64,000 nucleotides of DNA, taken from positions 1,178,001 through 1,242,000 of the forward strand of contig JAHLEZ010000020.1 of the NCBI GenBank assembly GCA_020726505.1, written 5' to 3'. The DNA is from Leptodontidium sp. MPI-SDFR-AT-0119 (lineage: Eukaryota > Ascomycota > Leotiomycetes > Helotiales > Leptodontidiaceae). Position 1 is the first letter of the stretch. Every line of letters begins with the position of its first letter. This document shows, one piece after another, positions 28,596 through 40,100 of the stretch. The position numbers and the translations under genes were made by a program. Below the pieces are notes generated by a model. The model worked only from the letters and a program-made list of their open reading frames with translations, was not told the DNA's origin and searched no databases.

Positions 28596-29160
28596 TGCGG
28601 GAGCAGGTGTAGAGAGGTGTGGAATGGAACAATGCATTCAGGAAATCGTGTATCATGCAATAAGTCTCTATCTGCCACTAGCACTACACAACCTTTGGAA
28701 AGTCGCATTGCAATCAATGATCCCACTCATGAAGATATTAATTTAGTTGGTTGAAGGCACACCACTCAGGATTGGCCGATATTTCCCCAGAAGGTCAGAA
28801 GCTCGCTTACCCCACAGCCGCGAATTTCCCTTAGCCGACGCTAGGCCAACGCTAATATGACTATGGCTTTGTTTCAATCTTTCGAAGAGACATTAACTTC
28901 CATCCCGTACTGTTGGCGGCATGGCTGGCGTTGGAAAGATTGACGTTTGGGGACCCTTCCACACGTGTGAGGATCACCAACCCAGTACGTGCTTCATGCA
29001 TCCTGAACGAGACGGGACACTGTACCATCAAGATGATAACCGAAGAGCAGGGCGTGGTGGATACGACCGCGGAACTCCCAATGCCTCAATTTACTGCTAT
29101 CAACGGGACGGAGCAACGCGCTATGGCCATACCAGATGCTGTTGATGAAAGATCTTATGA

Positions 29161-30856
29161 ATGGCCCAGAATGTTTCCTCCAGAACAAGAGACTCTGACT
29201 ATTTCCACTACGATGAGTCAGAGCGTACAGCTGCTCCCAATTGGAACAAGCAATCTCCTTTATCAACGCACTTGGACTCTAGCACCAAGTCACCACAAGG
29301 TTGGGAGAGATTCAGCTCTATAGAACGAGACTCGTCATCTGCAAATTCACCCGGCCATCAAGCGAAACTCCTTTCGCCCAAGCAAACACCCACATATGGG
29401 CCTGACGGACCAGGGAAGTTCGATCAGTCGAATCAGCGAAAAAGACCGTTCAGCCATCAAACCAGAACCGGATGCATGACTTGCAGGCGGCGAAGGAAGA
29501 AGTGTGATGAGAAACGACTCGAATGTAAATCTCTCTAGAGCATCTGGTCTATTGTTTTAACTAAGAAGCCTTCTAGGTAACAACTGTTTAATAGGAGGTC
29601 GAATATGCATAGGTCCCCAACTACTGCGCTGGCGAGTCCCAGTGGCAGAGAGCCAGGATAAATCCTCAGGTTACGCCCAAGCGCCACATGGGTTTCCCAG
29701 TGTAGGACCGCAGGAAGACCATGATTATAGGCGAGAGCCTTTGCATGTCGGTCGATAACATGGAAGTCTACTAGGCGTAGCAAACAGTTCGGCTAGTGAT
29801 TTGAGTACACCGAGTGCGCTGATGAACAGCCCTGCGAACTATCATCTGCCTGCAATCTCTCTTTTCTATCAACTGCCGACACCTCCGGACCACGCACATC
29901 TTAACCAACGGCTCCTGGATGTAAATGAGCATGCTGGGTCACGCCACGATATTGCTTGGCAAGAGCCCAGACAAGACTTCGCGGTTGGTTCACCTCAATC
30001 AATCCTATCGGTAAATCTGGCCCGTCATCCTTACACACAGACTTCCTCAGAGCCTTCATACCCTAATGCTCAAGTCACGGCGCCGTTGGCACTATCCAGC
30101 CTCGCCCACAGAAGTCGACAGCTCTCACAGAAAGACGAAGTGCTTGCAGGTCGCCCTTATCTACCTTTTGATCGAGAGCTTGTCCTCGAGCGAGAACGTT
30201 GCGGTAAAGCTTGCTGGCGTTTCAATAGCAGTACAAATCCCAGCAACTGCGTGTCACTCGAGGAGCGTGCACGTCTCTTCCGCGATATATTTGAAACTCA
30301 TGAACATGTCTTCTCTTCAACGGAAGCGTCATCAGTGTTACCGTGGAGGAGCAGAGTTGGCGATAATGTCGTCGTCAAGTCCCCGTTTACTTGTGATTAT
30401 GGATACAATATCACCATCGGCCAAGATGTTCAAATTGGAACTGGCTGTATTATTCTTGATGCCTGTGAGGTCAAGATTAGCGATAGGTGCAATATCGGAC
30501 CTAACGTCAGCATTTATACTACTTCGCCGCCCGTTGGCTTTGAACGATTGGGTTCTAAGGGCCCGAGTATAGGTGCGAAGGTCACCATTGATCCAGACTG
30601 CTGGATTGGTGGCGGTGTTACCATTCTCCCGAGCCGACGTATTGGTCAGGGTAGCACTGTAGGAGCGGGCTTGGTTGTTACCAGGATATATTGAGCTTTT
30701 CTTATAAATGATTGTCCAGTTACTTTCTGTACTGAAAAGATGCTAATTCGGTTCGTACAGGATGTACCGCCTTACACTGTCGCCTGTGGGAACCCTGCTC
30801 GAGTTATCAAAGGCGTATATCCGCATGGTGAGCTGGGAGATCACGCCATTGTCTGA
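29161..30856 (+). pseudogene. Zn2Cys6 / maltose-acetyltransferase fusion, broken
   Basis: Exon 1 (29161-29524) and exon 2 (from 29577) join across a 52-nt intron (GTAAAT...TTCTAG, branch TTAACTAA). The junction completes a Zn2Cys6 cluster: C-x2-C-x6-C-x6-C-x2-C-x6-C, reading CMTCRRRRKKC, DEKRLEC|NNC, LIGGRIC. Later come a MAC domain (DEVLAGRPYLPFDRELVLER) and a left-handed beta-helix acetyltransferase (CDYGYNITIGQDVQIGTGC, CNIGPNVSIY, DCWIGGGVTILP). Two breaks are seen. TAA at 29756-29758 stands where Gln (CAA) keeps the frame. The third exon (30761-30856, DVPPYTVACGNPARVIKG) is reached only by an intron 30686-30760 whose donor reads ATATAT instead of GT. Known fungal relatives would pair DNA binding with CoA-dependent O-acetylation; that role is inferred. 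Confidence 0.78.
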
Positions 30857-31267
30857 GGGTGAGATCAAGGACGAGCAGAAATGATCGTTATAAATGGTCT
30901 TTTGTGGATGCATAACTTAGATACTAACTTATTAAATAATATTAAACTAAGTTATATATTTAAAATCATTCGCGCACCAAATCAGTATTCGCCAAAGATG
31001 AAAAGCAACCATTCGACATTTTGAATCCCAATATTACGAAATATATAGATTATAAAGGAGAATCCGATAGAAGAGTAAACTTCTCGCAATAGGCTACGGA
31101 GTAAGGAATTAAGGCAGTAGACTTTGAATACGAAAAAAACGAGAAGAGGCCCAAAGATATGAAAGCAGCGGCCGAGGTGACAAATTCAGGTAGAAAAAAA
31201 CACGACAATCTGGATCCTCCATACCTAAAAATCAGAATCAAAACTCAAAATGCAGCAGACATAGAAG
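30857..31267. other. Intergenic stretch
   Basis: A/T-rich, with no gene or repeat recognised. It contains the 3' flanks of two converging genes. Confidence 0.4.
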
Positions 31268-32710
31268 TTAGACTGCTACTTGCTTCTTCCCCCAGAAAAG
31301 GCGGAACGCTTCAACCCCATCCGACTGCTGCTGCGGTGTCAAGTCTTTCCACTCATTTTGCCCCGCTGCCAATAAGTAGTCATCCTTGAACTCATCCATT
31401 GCCGCTTGCTTCGCAGCTCTGCTAGAGCTTGTTTGTCCTCCAGCTGGTCGGGCTTCTGGCTGGGTTCCTCCAGGTGGCGTGACAATCGTAGCCTCGCCTC
31501 TTTCACCTTCAGGGGCGGGAGTATTCTCATCTCCTGGGGCAAAAGGAGTTGGGGACTGGGAGTTCGCCGGCCGTTGACCTCCGAGATGCTCTTGGTATCT
31601 CTTTTCCTGCGCCAACGCGGCCTTGTATATCGCCTTATCTCCATTGTTAGCACTGCCATAGAGTGCGCGGACCCCCTCCCTAGTCTCGAGACTTCTCCAT
31701 CTACCTCTGTACTGCTGCTTCCATTGGATAATAACATGAACAGGCTCGGGTTTAGGTCTGGGTTCTTCGACAACTTTTTCACCCCTGAGCTCCATAGCTT
31801 CCTTTTGCTTTTTTGTCAGTTTAGGAGGCAGAGGTTTAAGCTTCTCAGCTGGATTCCCCTCGTGGCCATCCTCAACATAATAGGAGACTCCTTTGATACC
31901 AACAACATCGTCCAATGTGAACTTCTTAGTATCGTCCTTGTTCCTCACATCACAGCGTCTGTGTTTGACAATATTGAACTTGCTGCTGTGGTCTATGATA
32001 CCGTCGAACTGGCGCGCCTTCATCGTTCTGAAGGCGGGAGAGCTCTTCGGGCCCAGTTGGACAACGGCTCGCTTCCCGTAGGGTCCAGCCTTCGTCCAAC
32101 CCAGACATTCTCCACCAGTCAATCCGAGTCCTCTCCTTATTTCATCGTGACTTATAAGATCCGGGTAAGCGTTCTCCTCTTCCTCTTCTTCGTCCCCTTC
32201 TTCTTCCTCATCAGTATCTTCGTCTGCTGACCGATTTCTAGCCTCAGGAGGACCGCTGAGATCAGATCCTTCAGTCGTTCTTATAGGGTTATCCGGGTCG
32301 TGAGCCTGTGGCTCCTCAGACAAATCCTCCATTTCAATATCTTCTAGCTCCTTCCTAGCATTCGTCTCCTCTTCTTTTGCTCTCTCAATCTCCGCATCGA
32401 CACCACTCATCTCTTGGTCCAGTGCCTCAAGTTCTGTTTTGGTCGTTTCTTGTTCTGCCGCAGGCTGTTCCGCAAGACGTCTTTCTAAATCAGCCTTTCT
32501 GGCAATATTGTCTTGTTTCCTTGGCTTTGCATCTTCAATTCTTTTCAGAGCTCTCGATAGCCGCTCTCCAGCCGCTTGCTTTCTTGCATCTTGATCCAAT
32601 TTCCTTGAAGTATTTATTACTCGACTCAGTCTGGTCCGCGGCTTCGCCCCCGGCTTTGTTACCCGCGTTGTTGTCGCTCCTTTGCTGCTATTGTTCTTTC
32701 CTCTTCCCAT
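31268..32710 (-). CDS. Hypothetical acidic coiled-coil protein
   Basis: 480 residues, ATG at 32710, no intron needed. Residues 1-60 are basic (KPGAKPRTRLSR, a plausible nuclear signal). Residues 60-130 form a predicted coiled coil (ARKADLERRLAEQPAAEQET, TELEALDQEMSGVDAEIERA). An acidic tract follows around 165-185 (DTDEEEEGDEEEEEE). A more conserved-looking central part begins with DEIRRGLGLTGGECLGWTKA. The C-terminus is Pro/Gly/Ser-rich and ends WKDLTPQQQSDGVEAFRLFW. I do not know the family. Composition suggests a nuclear or chromatin-associated protein, which is inference only. The frame is clean. Confidence 0.65.
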   Translation of the reverse strand: MGRGKNNSSKGATTTRVTKPGAKPRTRLSRVINTSRKLDQDARKQAAGERLSRALKRIEDAKPRKQDNIARKADLERRLAEQPAAEQETTKTELEALDQEMSGVDAEIERAKEEETNARKELEDIEMEDLSEEPQAHDPDNPIRTTEGSDLSGPPEARNRSADEDTDEEEEGDEEEEEENAYPDLISHDEIRRGLGLTGGECLGWTKAGPYGKRAVVQLGPKSSPAFRTMKARQFDGIIDHSSKFNIVKHRRCDVRNKDDTKKFTLDDVVGIKGVSYYVEDGHEGNPAEKLKPLPPKLTKKQKEAMELRGEKVVEEPRPKPEPVHVIIQWKQQYRGRWRSLETREGVRALYGSANNGDKAIYKAALAQEKRYQEHLGGQRPANSQSPTPFAPGDENTPAPEGERGEATIVTPPGGTQPEARPAGGQTSSSRAAKQAAMDEFKDDYLLAAGQNEWKDLTPQQQSDGVEAFRLFWGKKQVAV

Positions 32711-32956
32711 TGCAGAAAGCAGGGCTTTGATTCGAGGCGGATGATAGGTAGTGGAAGGTCTTCGAGGTAAAAATGAAATGGGAGGCGGTGGGGACTATTT
32801 ATAAGTGTTTGAATGAGCCAGTTTTGGCCTCTACAATGAGCAATTCTTGGCTCCTACTTATATGCCAGTTTTGAAATTCCTATAAAGACGGAGAGGAGAT
32901 GAGAGGAGAAAATAGGGCTCCCACGTAGTGTCCAGTTCAATGTCTTGTCATTAAGA

Positions 32957-33511
32957 ATGGTTATAAATCAAGCTCTGGTTGTGGTCGTCTTCTTATTTGG
33001 CTACGGTTTTGCTCGAACTGATACTGCTGAGAGCTGTACCAGTTTGCAATCAGAAGCGACGGTAGAAATCCAATACGATGGTCAGGTTGGCTCTGGAATC
33101 ATCCTGATGACAACCAATCCTACGTCTTGTGCCAACCTCGGTTCCTTCCATCCGAGTGGGACTTCTCAAGATATAACCACAACCATTTCCGCGTTATCTA
33201 CCAAGACATCGAGTCAGGCACCTTGGACATCAGCCACTACATTCAACACTCCACTACCGTTTGGGTTCAGTCGAACGCAGATGATAAATGCTACGTCGAC
33301 TGGCAAACATGTTCCCCCGGCGAGCATGGGGTCTTCTCAAATATTGAATGCCCCAACAGCGAGTCAAATTCTTCCAGAGACCAGTACTTATTTGTCCTCC
33401 AGCCGTCCTGTTGCTGGGTCGGGTATTCATCTTGATGTGCCTTGGTATCACGTAGTCTTTTGGGCAGTGGTGACGGAGCTTATCACAGGATTTTCTGGAA
33501 TGAGCATTTAG
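32957..33511 (+). CDS. Hypothetical secreted Ser/Thr-rich protein
   Basis: 184 codons from ATG 32957, the first Met before a hydrophobic stretch (ALVVVVFLFGYGFA) that looks like a signal peptide. The rest is rich in Ser, Thr and Pro (GTSQDITTTISALSTKTSSQ) and ends in another hydrophobic segment (WYHVVFWAVVTELITGF), which could be a membrane anchor or GPI-type tail. Such a layout is common in fungal cell-surface proteins. There is no recognised domain, and an intron cannot be excluded because other frames overlap. The gap of ~250 bp to the divergent gene upstream is probably a shared promoter. Confidence 0.45.
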   Translation: MVINQALVVVVFLFGYGFARTDTAESCTSLQSEATVEIQYDGQVGSGIILMTTNPTSCANLGSFHPSGTSQDITTTISALSTKTSSQAPWTSATTFNTPLPFGFSRTQMINATSTGKHVPPASMGSSQILNAPTASQILPETSTYLSSSRPVAGSGIHLDVPWYHVVFWAVVTELITGFSGMSI

Positions 33512-34096
33512 ATAGTAGTATTGAATAGAGTTATCTTATCAATATTCTCTCTTGCTTGTATAGTTGCATTAACACTAGGTTCCATGACCAACTCTCTGTC
33601 TGGTGCCGCCAAAGAGCTAAAGTCATCTGCTCCAGCGCCTGTACGCTCAGGCGGTGATGGGGCGTTCGACCGATGGAAACTCCATTCTGAGGTAGTAGAG
33701 CCTTGTCGCGCTGATCCAACCTCGCCAGATACGCTTTTCGTCTTCGATCTAAATCTGATGCACATACAAAGCATTTTCGGAGTCTCGTGTTTCAGTAAAC
33801 TATTCAAAGTATAGTCCCGTACTATATTGTACTGTATTGTAAAGCCCGCGGACGCTATATGAAGTTTTGCGACATCCTCAGATCCAAAATTGACACTCTC
33901 GTGGTTCTGCCAGTTTTGAGGCCTATTCTGGCCGTATAATCACGGGTTGGAGCGCCTTTCGACACTTGTTCTATACCATGAAGATACTGTAACTCTGCCC
34001 CTGCAGAAACAGAATTGGTTAGCGACCGTCTCCATTATTTTCCTCCGTCACTCCTCCCCTCCTCTTCTTTCCTGTCATCCATTTTTGTCACCAAAC
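33512..34096. other. Intergenic stretch before the Tc1-like relic
   Basis: No gene is recognised. It should include the left end of the Tc1-like element, but I could not define a terminal inverted repeat. Confidence 0.35.
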
Positions 34097-34953
34097 ATGG
34101 CGCCACAACTGAATGCTGCACAGCATGTTTTAATCAACGCATTGCTAAAAGAAGGGTTCGAGACCAAGCTAATAGCCACAACCGTCGGCCGTCGTAGCTG
34201 CATTACACCACCTATGCACGAAGCTCTCTGCGACTTACTAATCAAACAGCCTTACCTGTATCGATGCAACATGGCCGACTTCCTCTATCGCAGGTTTCGT
34301 AAAAGGATATCGGAGAGATCAATCGGTTGGACTCTGAGGTCAATAGGCTGGACACGAAAAACGATCCGACGCATCGCACAACAACGGGATGCCGATCTTC
34401 GAGACCACTACCTACATAGGATATCGAGGTATAAATCCGACCAGCTTGTCTTTGTGGATGAGTCTGGCTGCGATGGGAGGGCTGGGCACCGGCGTTGGGG
34501 TGGTCTCCGATGGGTTCATCCGCAATCCATGTCACAAAGTTCGGTCGAGGGAAAGGATAGCACATTCTTCCAGCATACGCGCAAGATAGCATCATTCTGA
34601 GGCGAGTATACCAAGGATCAACAGACTGTGATTTGTTTGAAGACTTCATTGCCCAGTTGCTACATCACTGTGGCAGATACCCAGAGCCAAAATCTGTTAT
34701 CGTAATGGACAACGCCTCTTGGCACGATTCAGAAAAGATCGTGCAGCTCTCACCGTACTCGCCTGACTTTAATCCTGTTGCGGAGTTTTTTTTTTGGCGT
34801 ACTAAAGAAGTTCATCAAGAAAAAGTGGCACGAAAACGAGGACTTCATTGCAAGGGAGTTCAAGATGTTTCTGGAGTGGTGCGTCGATGTGGTAGGTGAC
34901 GATGAACACATTGCAGAGAATCACTTCCGTCACGTAGGAATATCTATTACGTA
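34097..34953 (+). pseudogene. Tc1/mariner (IS630-type) transposase relic
   Basis: ATG 34097 starts MAPQLNAAQHVLINALLKEG, a helix-turn-helix start typical of fungal IS630/Tc1 transposases. The DDE core follows: QLVFVDESGCDGR (first Asp), SVIVMDNASWHDSEKI (second Asp) and LSPYSPDFNPVAEFF (final acidic motif). The tail FLEWCVDVVGDDEHIAENHF ends at TAG 34951-34953. At least two frame breaks exist: one near 34575 (frame switches to PAYAQDSIILRRVYQ-like reading) and a 10-T run at 34786-34795, where nine Ts would keep FFGVLKKFIKKKW in frame. About ten residues also seem missing between SEKI and the PYSP block. Inactive. Confidence 0.8.
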
Positions 34954-35774
34954 GTACTCTAGATAAATCAAGAACAAATAAGAAAGAGACCCTGGAAATA
35001 TCCTCCCCCGTGCTTTAAGACTTTCCCTTCTCCCGCTGGAATCTTTCGATGTTGCTCACAAATTGCAGAGCGATGCCTGGTGCTAGCTACCTCGTTCTTT
35101 ACTATGTGTCTGCTACCCCACTCTCATGCGTGGTTAGAAAATAATGTATTGTCGCTGGAATGTGCAGAGCAGTATCGTAATCAGTGGTACTATAGAGAAC
35201 AAAATACAGCAATGCGTTGATCAATCTAACTATACCAAAGGCAGAACTATACGCGGCAAGAATTGAAGCTCACTGCGCTTCATCAATAACAAGTAACCAA
35301 TCACGCGACCCGGCGTACAATAACATCCCTTCGCTTACGCGACTCTTGGTAACAAGGCCTACTTCAAAATCTGGGCTCACTGAGGCAGCTTCCCTAAACA
35401 GCCACTTCCAAGATACTGGGAGCCCCAGTGTTCAAGTTCCTGCGTCCGTTTTCGGTAGCAAGCCGCTTCTTGCTCCTTGAGAGATACAGATAAAGGTGAG
35501 ACTTGTGTCCTTGCTTCAGTCTTCAAATATCGGCACTTGCAGCCATTCAGATTAACCTGCAAACAACTTCCATATGTCTCATTCGAAGGCTTCTCACCTT
35601 TCACCTCGAGATCCTCCTCAAGTCGACAAAGTTGAGGATAACAAAAATCCACGCCGAAGAGCGTCGTCTCCAGTACTCTGTGATCGAATCCGCAACTTTT
35701 TTCTGCACCAAGATCACTCGAGTGGCTCTCGTTCGAAATGCAGCTCTGCAAGGTCTGGAGCTCGTTTGGTAATC
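34954..35774. other. Intergenic stretch
   Basis: No gene is recognised with confidence. Short plus-strand frames at 35217-35480 and 35503-35772 have heptad-like Leu/Ile spacing and could be exons of a membrane-protein gene continuing into 35775-36029, but I could not connect them. Confidence 0.3.
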
Positions 35775-36029
35775 ATGGCAACTTGGCTAAAGGTGAAGGC
35801 CGAGGTGCCAAAACTATTATATGCGAAATTGCTTGTTCTCTTCACCTGGCTTCTTGCGGGCGTCGTCATCCTCCACGTGATGTTCGCTTCGATTCGTAAT
35901 TCCCGCGCCCTAGATGGCATCGGAAGGGCTGGGAAAGCTGTGTTTAGCGCAGTCCAAGATTTTCCCTTATTAGTGGTGGCAGGGACAGGTTTTATTTGTG
36001 GCTGGATATACTGGCACTGTTGGGGGTAG
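35775..36029 (+). CDS. Possible small membrane protein or terminal exon
   Basis: 84 codons from ATG 35775. Two hydrophobic segments are visible, LLVLFTWLLAGVVILHVMF and FPLLVVAGTGFICGWIYW, separated by a short polar loop. The frame is open further upstream (to 35574), so this may be the end of a longer, spliced gene. Family not recognised. GTAGAC and GTAAGT directly after the last codons could be a donor rather than a stop. Confidence 0.35.
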   Translation: MATWLKVKAEVPKLLYAKLLVLFTWLLAGVVILHVMFASIRNSRALDGIGRAGKAVFSAVQDFPLLVVAGTGFICGWIYWHCWG

Positions 36030-37143
36030 ACGGGTAAGTGTGTTTGGCGGACAGATTGCGCCATTTTGTGAGTCTCTTCTCAACTATTGTATGATGATGA
36101 TGTTGACAAGGGCAGACTCACCTTCATGGACTCTGCTCTTGCTTATGTTACGGCATTGGTCAATATCTGTGAGGCCCCGTGGCCGTCACTGCCTAGTCAC
36201 AGCATTCGTGACCGTGACTGTGACGACAAGCACAACACTTGTTACGTCCGTCCCTGCGTGCCGGAAAACCCTACGTGCCCGCCGAAAACAATGAATGACG
36301 CTTCAACCATCCACACTGCCTCCGTAGTTGTTCAATTCCCAGTGAAGATTTTCGGGGTTAAACTTGATATCCTTGGCAATCCACTTCCGGCCATGTTGCA
36401 TACACAGCCAGATGCACTCCGCCTTGGATTCGCCATGATAGATGGGTTGCTCACAGTATGACTTGAGTAGAGACGGCTGTCCATGCTCGATCTGCTCAAG
36501 ATTGAGGAAAACTGACCCTATTTGGTAAGGCTGGGTACTGATTGGCGACACATGTCGGCAATGTATAAATTTTCGTCCGTGTAGTGACTAGTTAGATAAC
36601 TTGATTGCAAAGTAACGGATTTGCTTGAAGAGTAAGTAATCTTTCAAACAGACGACGGTCATACTATATAGAAAGCGATAGAAATATTTGTCTCGGAGAC
36701 AGTCTGTATATCCGCTACTCGGTCAGGAAAATGAGGCTGCAGCATGACGGCTCATGTCATTGGTCGGGCTGAGGTAGGGCTGACCATTGCACCAACATCA
36801 TTAACTTTTGAGCCCCTGTCAGAGACGATCAGTGTGCGTTCCTAGGCTGTTCTGATCCAGAACCAGAGAACGCCATATTTGTCGCGCACGTACTAACTGA
36901 CACTAGAGAGTTGCTCATGAGCATCAAGAAGTTGCAATTTGTTCATGGCGAACTCTCACCTCTCGATCACACCCAAAAATGCATTACTGCAAAGCTAAGT
37001 TACATCACATTTTGACTGAGCGCCCGAAATGACCTCTGGAGGTCCAACTTGGCCCAGCAAGAACCGCAACAACACAAATGTACAAATACAATCAATCAAC
37101 CCCCTCAAGACCACTTGCCTGGACGACTTGAGCGGGCCTTACT
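36030..37143. other. Intergenic stretch with a solo transposon-end match
   Basis: No gene is recognised. Positions 36243-36293 resemble the outer end of the NLR-carrying element (listed separately). The 82-codon minus frame at 36303-36551 has no family motif. Confidence 0.4.
36243..36293 (+). repeat. Solo end related to the NLR-carrying element
   Basis: ACGTCCGTCCCTGCGTGCCG, then aaaaccct(a/g)cgtgcc..gaaaa, matches the outer ~50 bp at 9377 with a few differences, preceded by tt instead of TA. No inverted partner is seen nearby. It may be a relic or the end of a related, shorter element. Confidence 0.65.
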
Positions 37144-40100
37144 CTAAGCATCTTTCCTGAGTCTTTTGGAACTGCGAACTGAATCCGGAACATTTCTTTG
37201 AACCCCTTCGACCGTCTTCTTGCGTTTCTTGGAAAGGGGCTGTGGCTGAAGAGCGACACTCCCAAGGAACATCTCACAATTCCCAATTACTTCCTTGATC
37301 ACCCGGTCGGGATCTACCTCGCTATTCCAAGCCCCAACTGAAAGACCATTCATGCGCTGCTTCGCGTTGCGGATGACCATGAGACCGCAACTCCAGCCAT
37401 CTTTCTGCTGAGGAGTAGGCTGGATGCTGGGTTAGTATGCGGCGATGTCTTGAGGAGTTTACTTACCGCCTCAGTATAACCAAAGCCCAAGTCTTTGAAT
37501 TCAGCCTGTGGTGAGTCAGCAGCGTCTTTGAGTCTGTCCGAATCCACGTACCTCTATCACCCGCCGAACTAAGGTAGACTTCGTTTTACGATGGATAATC
37601 CCATGGGTTGCCATCGAATCGTAGTGGTATATCATCTTCGTTTGCTCATTGATCTCAAGCAGTGTGAAGTGGTTGGCGTTGATATTTAGCGGGCAGATGA
37701 ACACTTGTGGCCTTTCGAGATCGTTCATGTCTCTACGCATGTAGCTGTTAACCTCTTTCCTCCAGCGGCAAAAAGGGTTTGAGATCGGTGTGACCTCGCC
37801 GTTTGCATTTTTTCTGTGGAGTGGAACGCTAACACCGAGATGCACAAAGACAGGCCTATCAGTCATCTCGAGAGCGGCCGCAATGTCCCAGCAGTTGAGC
37901 CATTCCCTGGAGCGTAACCTGTCGAACACGCCACCTGAAAGTTCAACTGCACCATTCACGATGACAGAATCGTTTTCGCCGAGTGGATGCTTGCCGAGAA
38001 CGTGGCTGACCCCTTCGATAACGCGATCGATAGCAGTATCCAAGCAGCTTTGAGGTACAGGTTCCTGTGATTCATCAATATAAGTCACCAAACAGCCAGC
38101 CAGACATCAACTTACTTTCTCGAAACCGTACTCCGCTCGCAGACTTGAGATCTCCCTTGATGGTGCGATAGATCGTGATTCAAGCGAGTCCAAGAAGCGA
38201 GAGAGGTCCAGTCGTCCTTCCTCAGCTAAGAGTCTCACTTGCTCATCGAGGATAGAGAGCAGCTCCATCTTTTGCAGATCTGCCTGAAAGCAGGCAGCGG
38301 TCTTCTCGACCTCTTCTTTACTCGCCTTCGCAAATCTCCTGGTGACGCAGTCAAAATCAGCAAATGCCATAATGCATGTATTGCAAGACGTACCATATAT
38401 TTGGATCAAACAGAATTCCTAGATGCGTCAACTGAACCAGTTTACGCAATGTTCGTCCTCTGTGGAAAATTTTATTAAGCCTCTTCCTCCTCGTATTCAA
38501 GATCCTTGTCTGAATTCCTGCTGCGTCTAGTGATGAAGGTCGATCTTCGTTGTCTATGGAGGTGATATTGTCGGTGCCATCTGTCGCCGTGGTGCTGCAC
38601 GCTTCTTTCAGGTAATTGTCCAGCACGATGGTGGCCAGACGTTTCCTGAGCGTCCCACGTTTCGTACGAGGCGGTGCCTTCTCAGCTTGTTGAAGTTCGG
38701 TGTCATACCACTCTGAAGCGCCCATCCATTCGATCATGTTGAGGATGGTTGCCTCCTTAGACCGAGCGTGGCCTGCTTCGAGCATGTTGATCAACGTGGA
38801 GGCTGACCAAGTTGTCGAACTGCTTGTGATCAACGCAGAATCCGGCCGTCCTACGGCAGCAGGAGCAGCGGGTGTTCCATCCAGGCTAGGCTGGATCGTG
38901 GTAAGGATTCTTGAATGGATCTCTTTTGGTATTTCCCGGCGCCTGCCCATCTCGTAAAGGAGGTGAACTGCTTTGGCGGTCATCTCGGCCAATGTAGGCG
39001 TCACGTCAGGTGAGGATGGGGGCAGTATGCCTGGGCAATCTTGAGTGGGGAGTGACTGCTCTCGATCGACTTGTTGCGCTTCTATCGAGGCAGTGCTGCA
39101 CAGACTGAGCTGTTGCTGTCCTGCGCTGGATGGCGATGGAAGCCCCTCTGGTAAGGTCATCTCTACCTTGTCTGGTGGGGAAGCGGTCCAGTCATCTTCG
39201 GTCAGAGGCGACAGAACTCCCCTATCCACGATAGGGGTGAACAGAGCTGTCTGTGGTGTGGAGCTCTGATCATCAGAAACCGGCGATTGGGATCCTCTGC
39301 TCATTTTCCCTACGGGTGTGGACGGGGCAGGATCCGGCAAGGTAGTCTTATGCGGTTCCACTACGTGTGGCGAGGAGGTGTCTGATAAAGCTTGAGCGTC
39401 GGATCCTTTCCCGTCGATTTCTGACAGGGTTGGCTCTCCCGGCTCCAACGCATTTGGTGACGAAGGTCTGCCTGTGGTTTGACTATCCGTAGTCGCCTGG
39501 TTAAGAGCTACGGACAGTTGTCTGTGAACGGCATTCCTCTTGAGGCCGTCGTTGGTGCACATAGCCTGCAGCTGATGCAATGTTGATTCATTGGCTGTAG
39601 GCGACAGGGTGCGGCCATGGATGGGATAGTCGTCTTCTACACTTCCCGGGGGGCCATCCTCGGCAGTAATCTGGGGAATTTCTCCTTCACATTTGGGGAT
39701 GGATTGGTCCGTCACGAGGCTGTCGCTTCTTTCATTCATGGTCTTGTCGTCGTCGTCGGGTTGACATGGTACCAATTCATCACCGAGTTGGGAGCTGACG
39801 CTAGCAGCTTCGGATGAAACCACATCTCCGTCTTGGGGAGTATCCGGCTGGATTCGAGAGGACTTCGGAATTTGGTAAGATCGGCCTAGTTGCTTTCTCC
39901 CTTTTGGGCGTTTGACGGTAGTGATTGTCTCGAGTTCTTGGAAGCCTTGAGGTTCAGGTTGAAAGTTGTCATTCGGGTGATTGAGGATCTCCCGGACAAG
40001 ATATTCCGCCACAGATGGCGCCTTCGAGCACAAATCCCGCACGAATGCTGAGAACTGAGAGGGAGACTTAGCCTTCCCGCCTAAACAGCATACTAGCCTC

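Noticed and set aside
30686..30760. A genuine U12-type AT-AC/AT-AG intron in the acetyltransferase gene
   Set aside because: The donor (ATATAT) does not match the U12 consensus ATATCCTT and the branch looks like an ordinary one; a G-to-A change in a normal GT donor is simpler. RNA data could overturn this.
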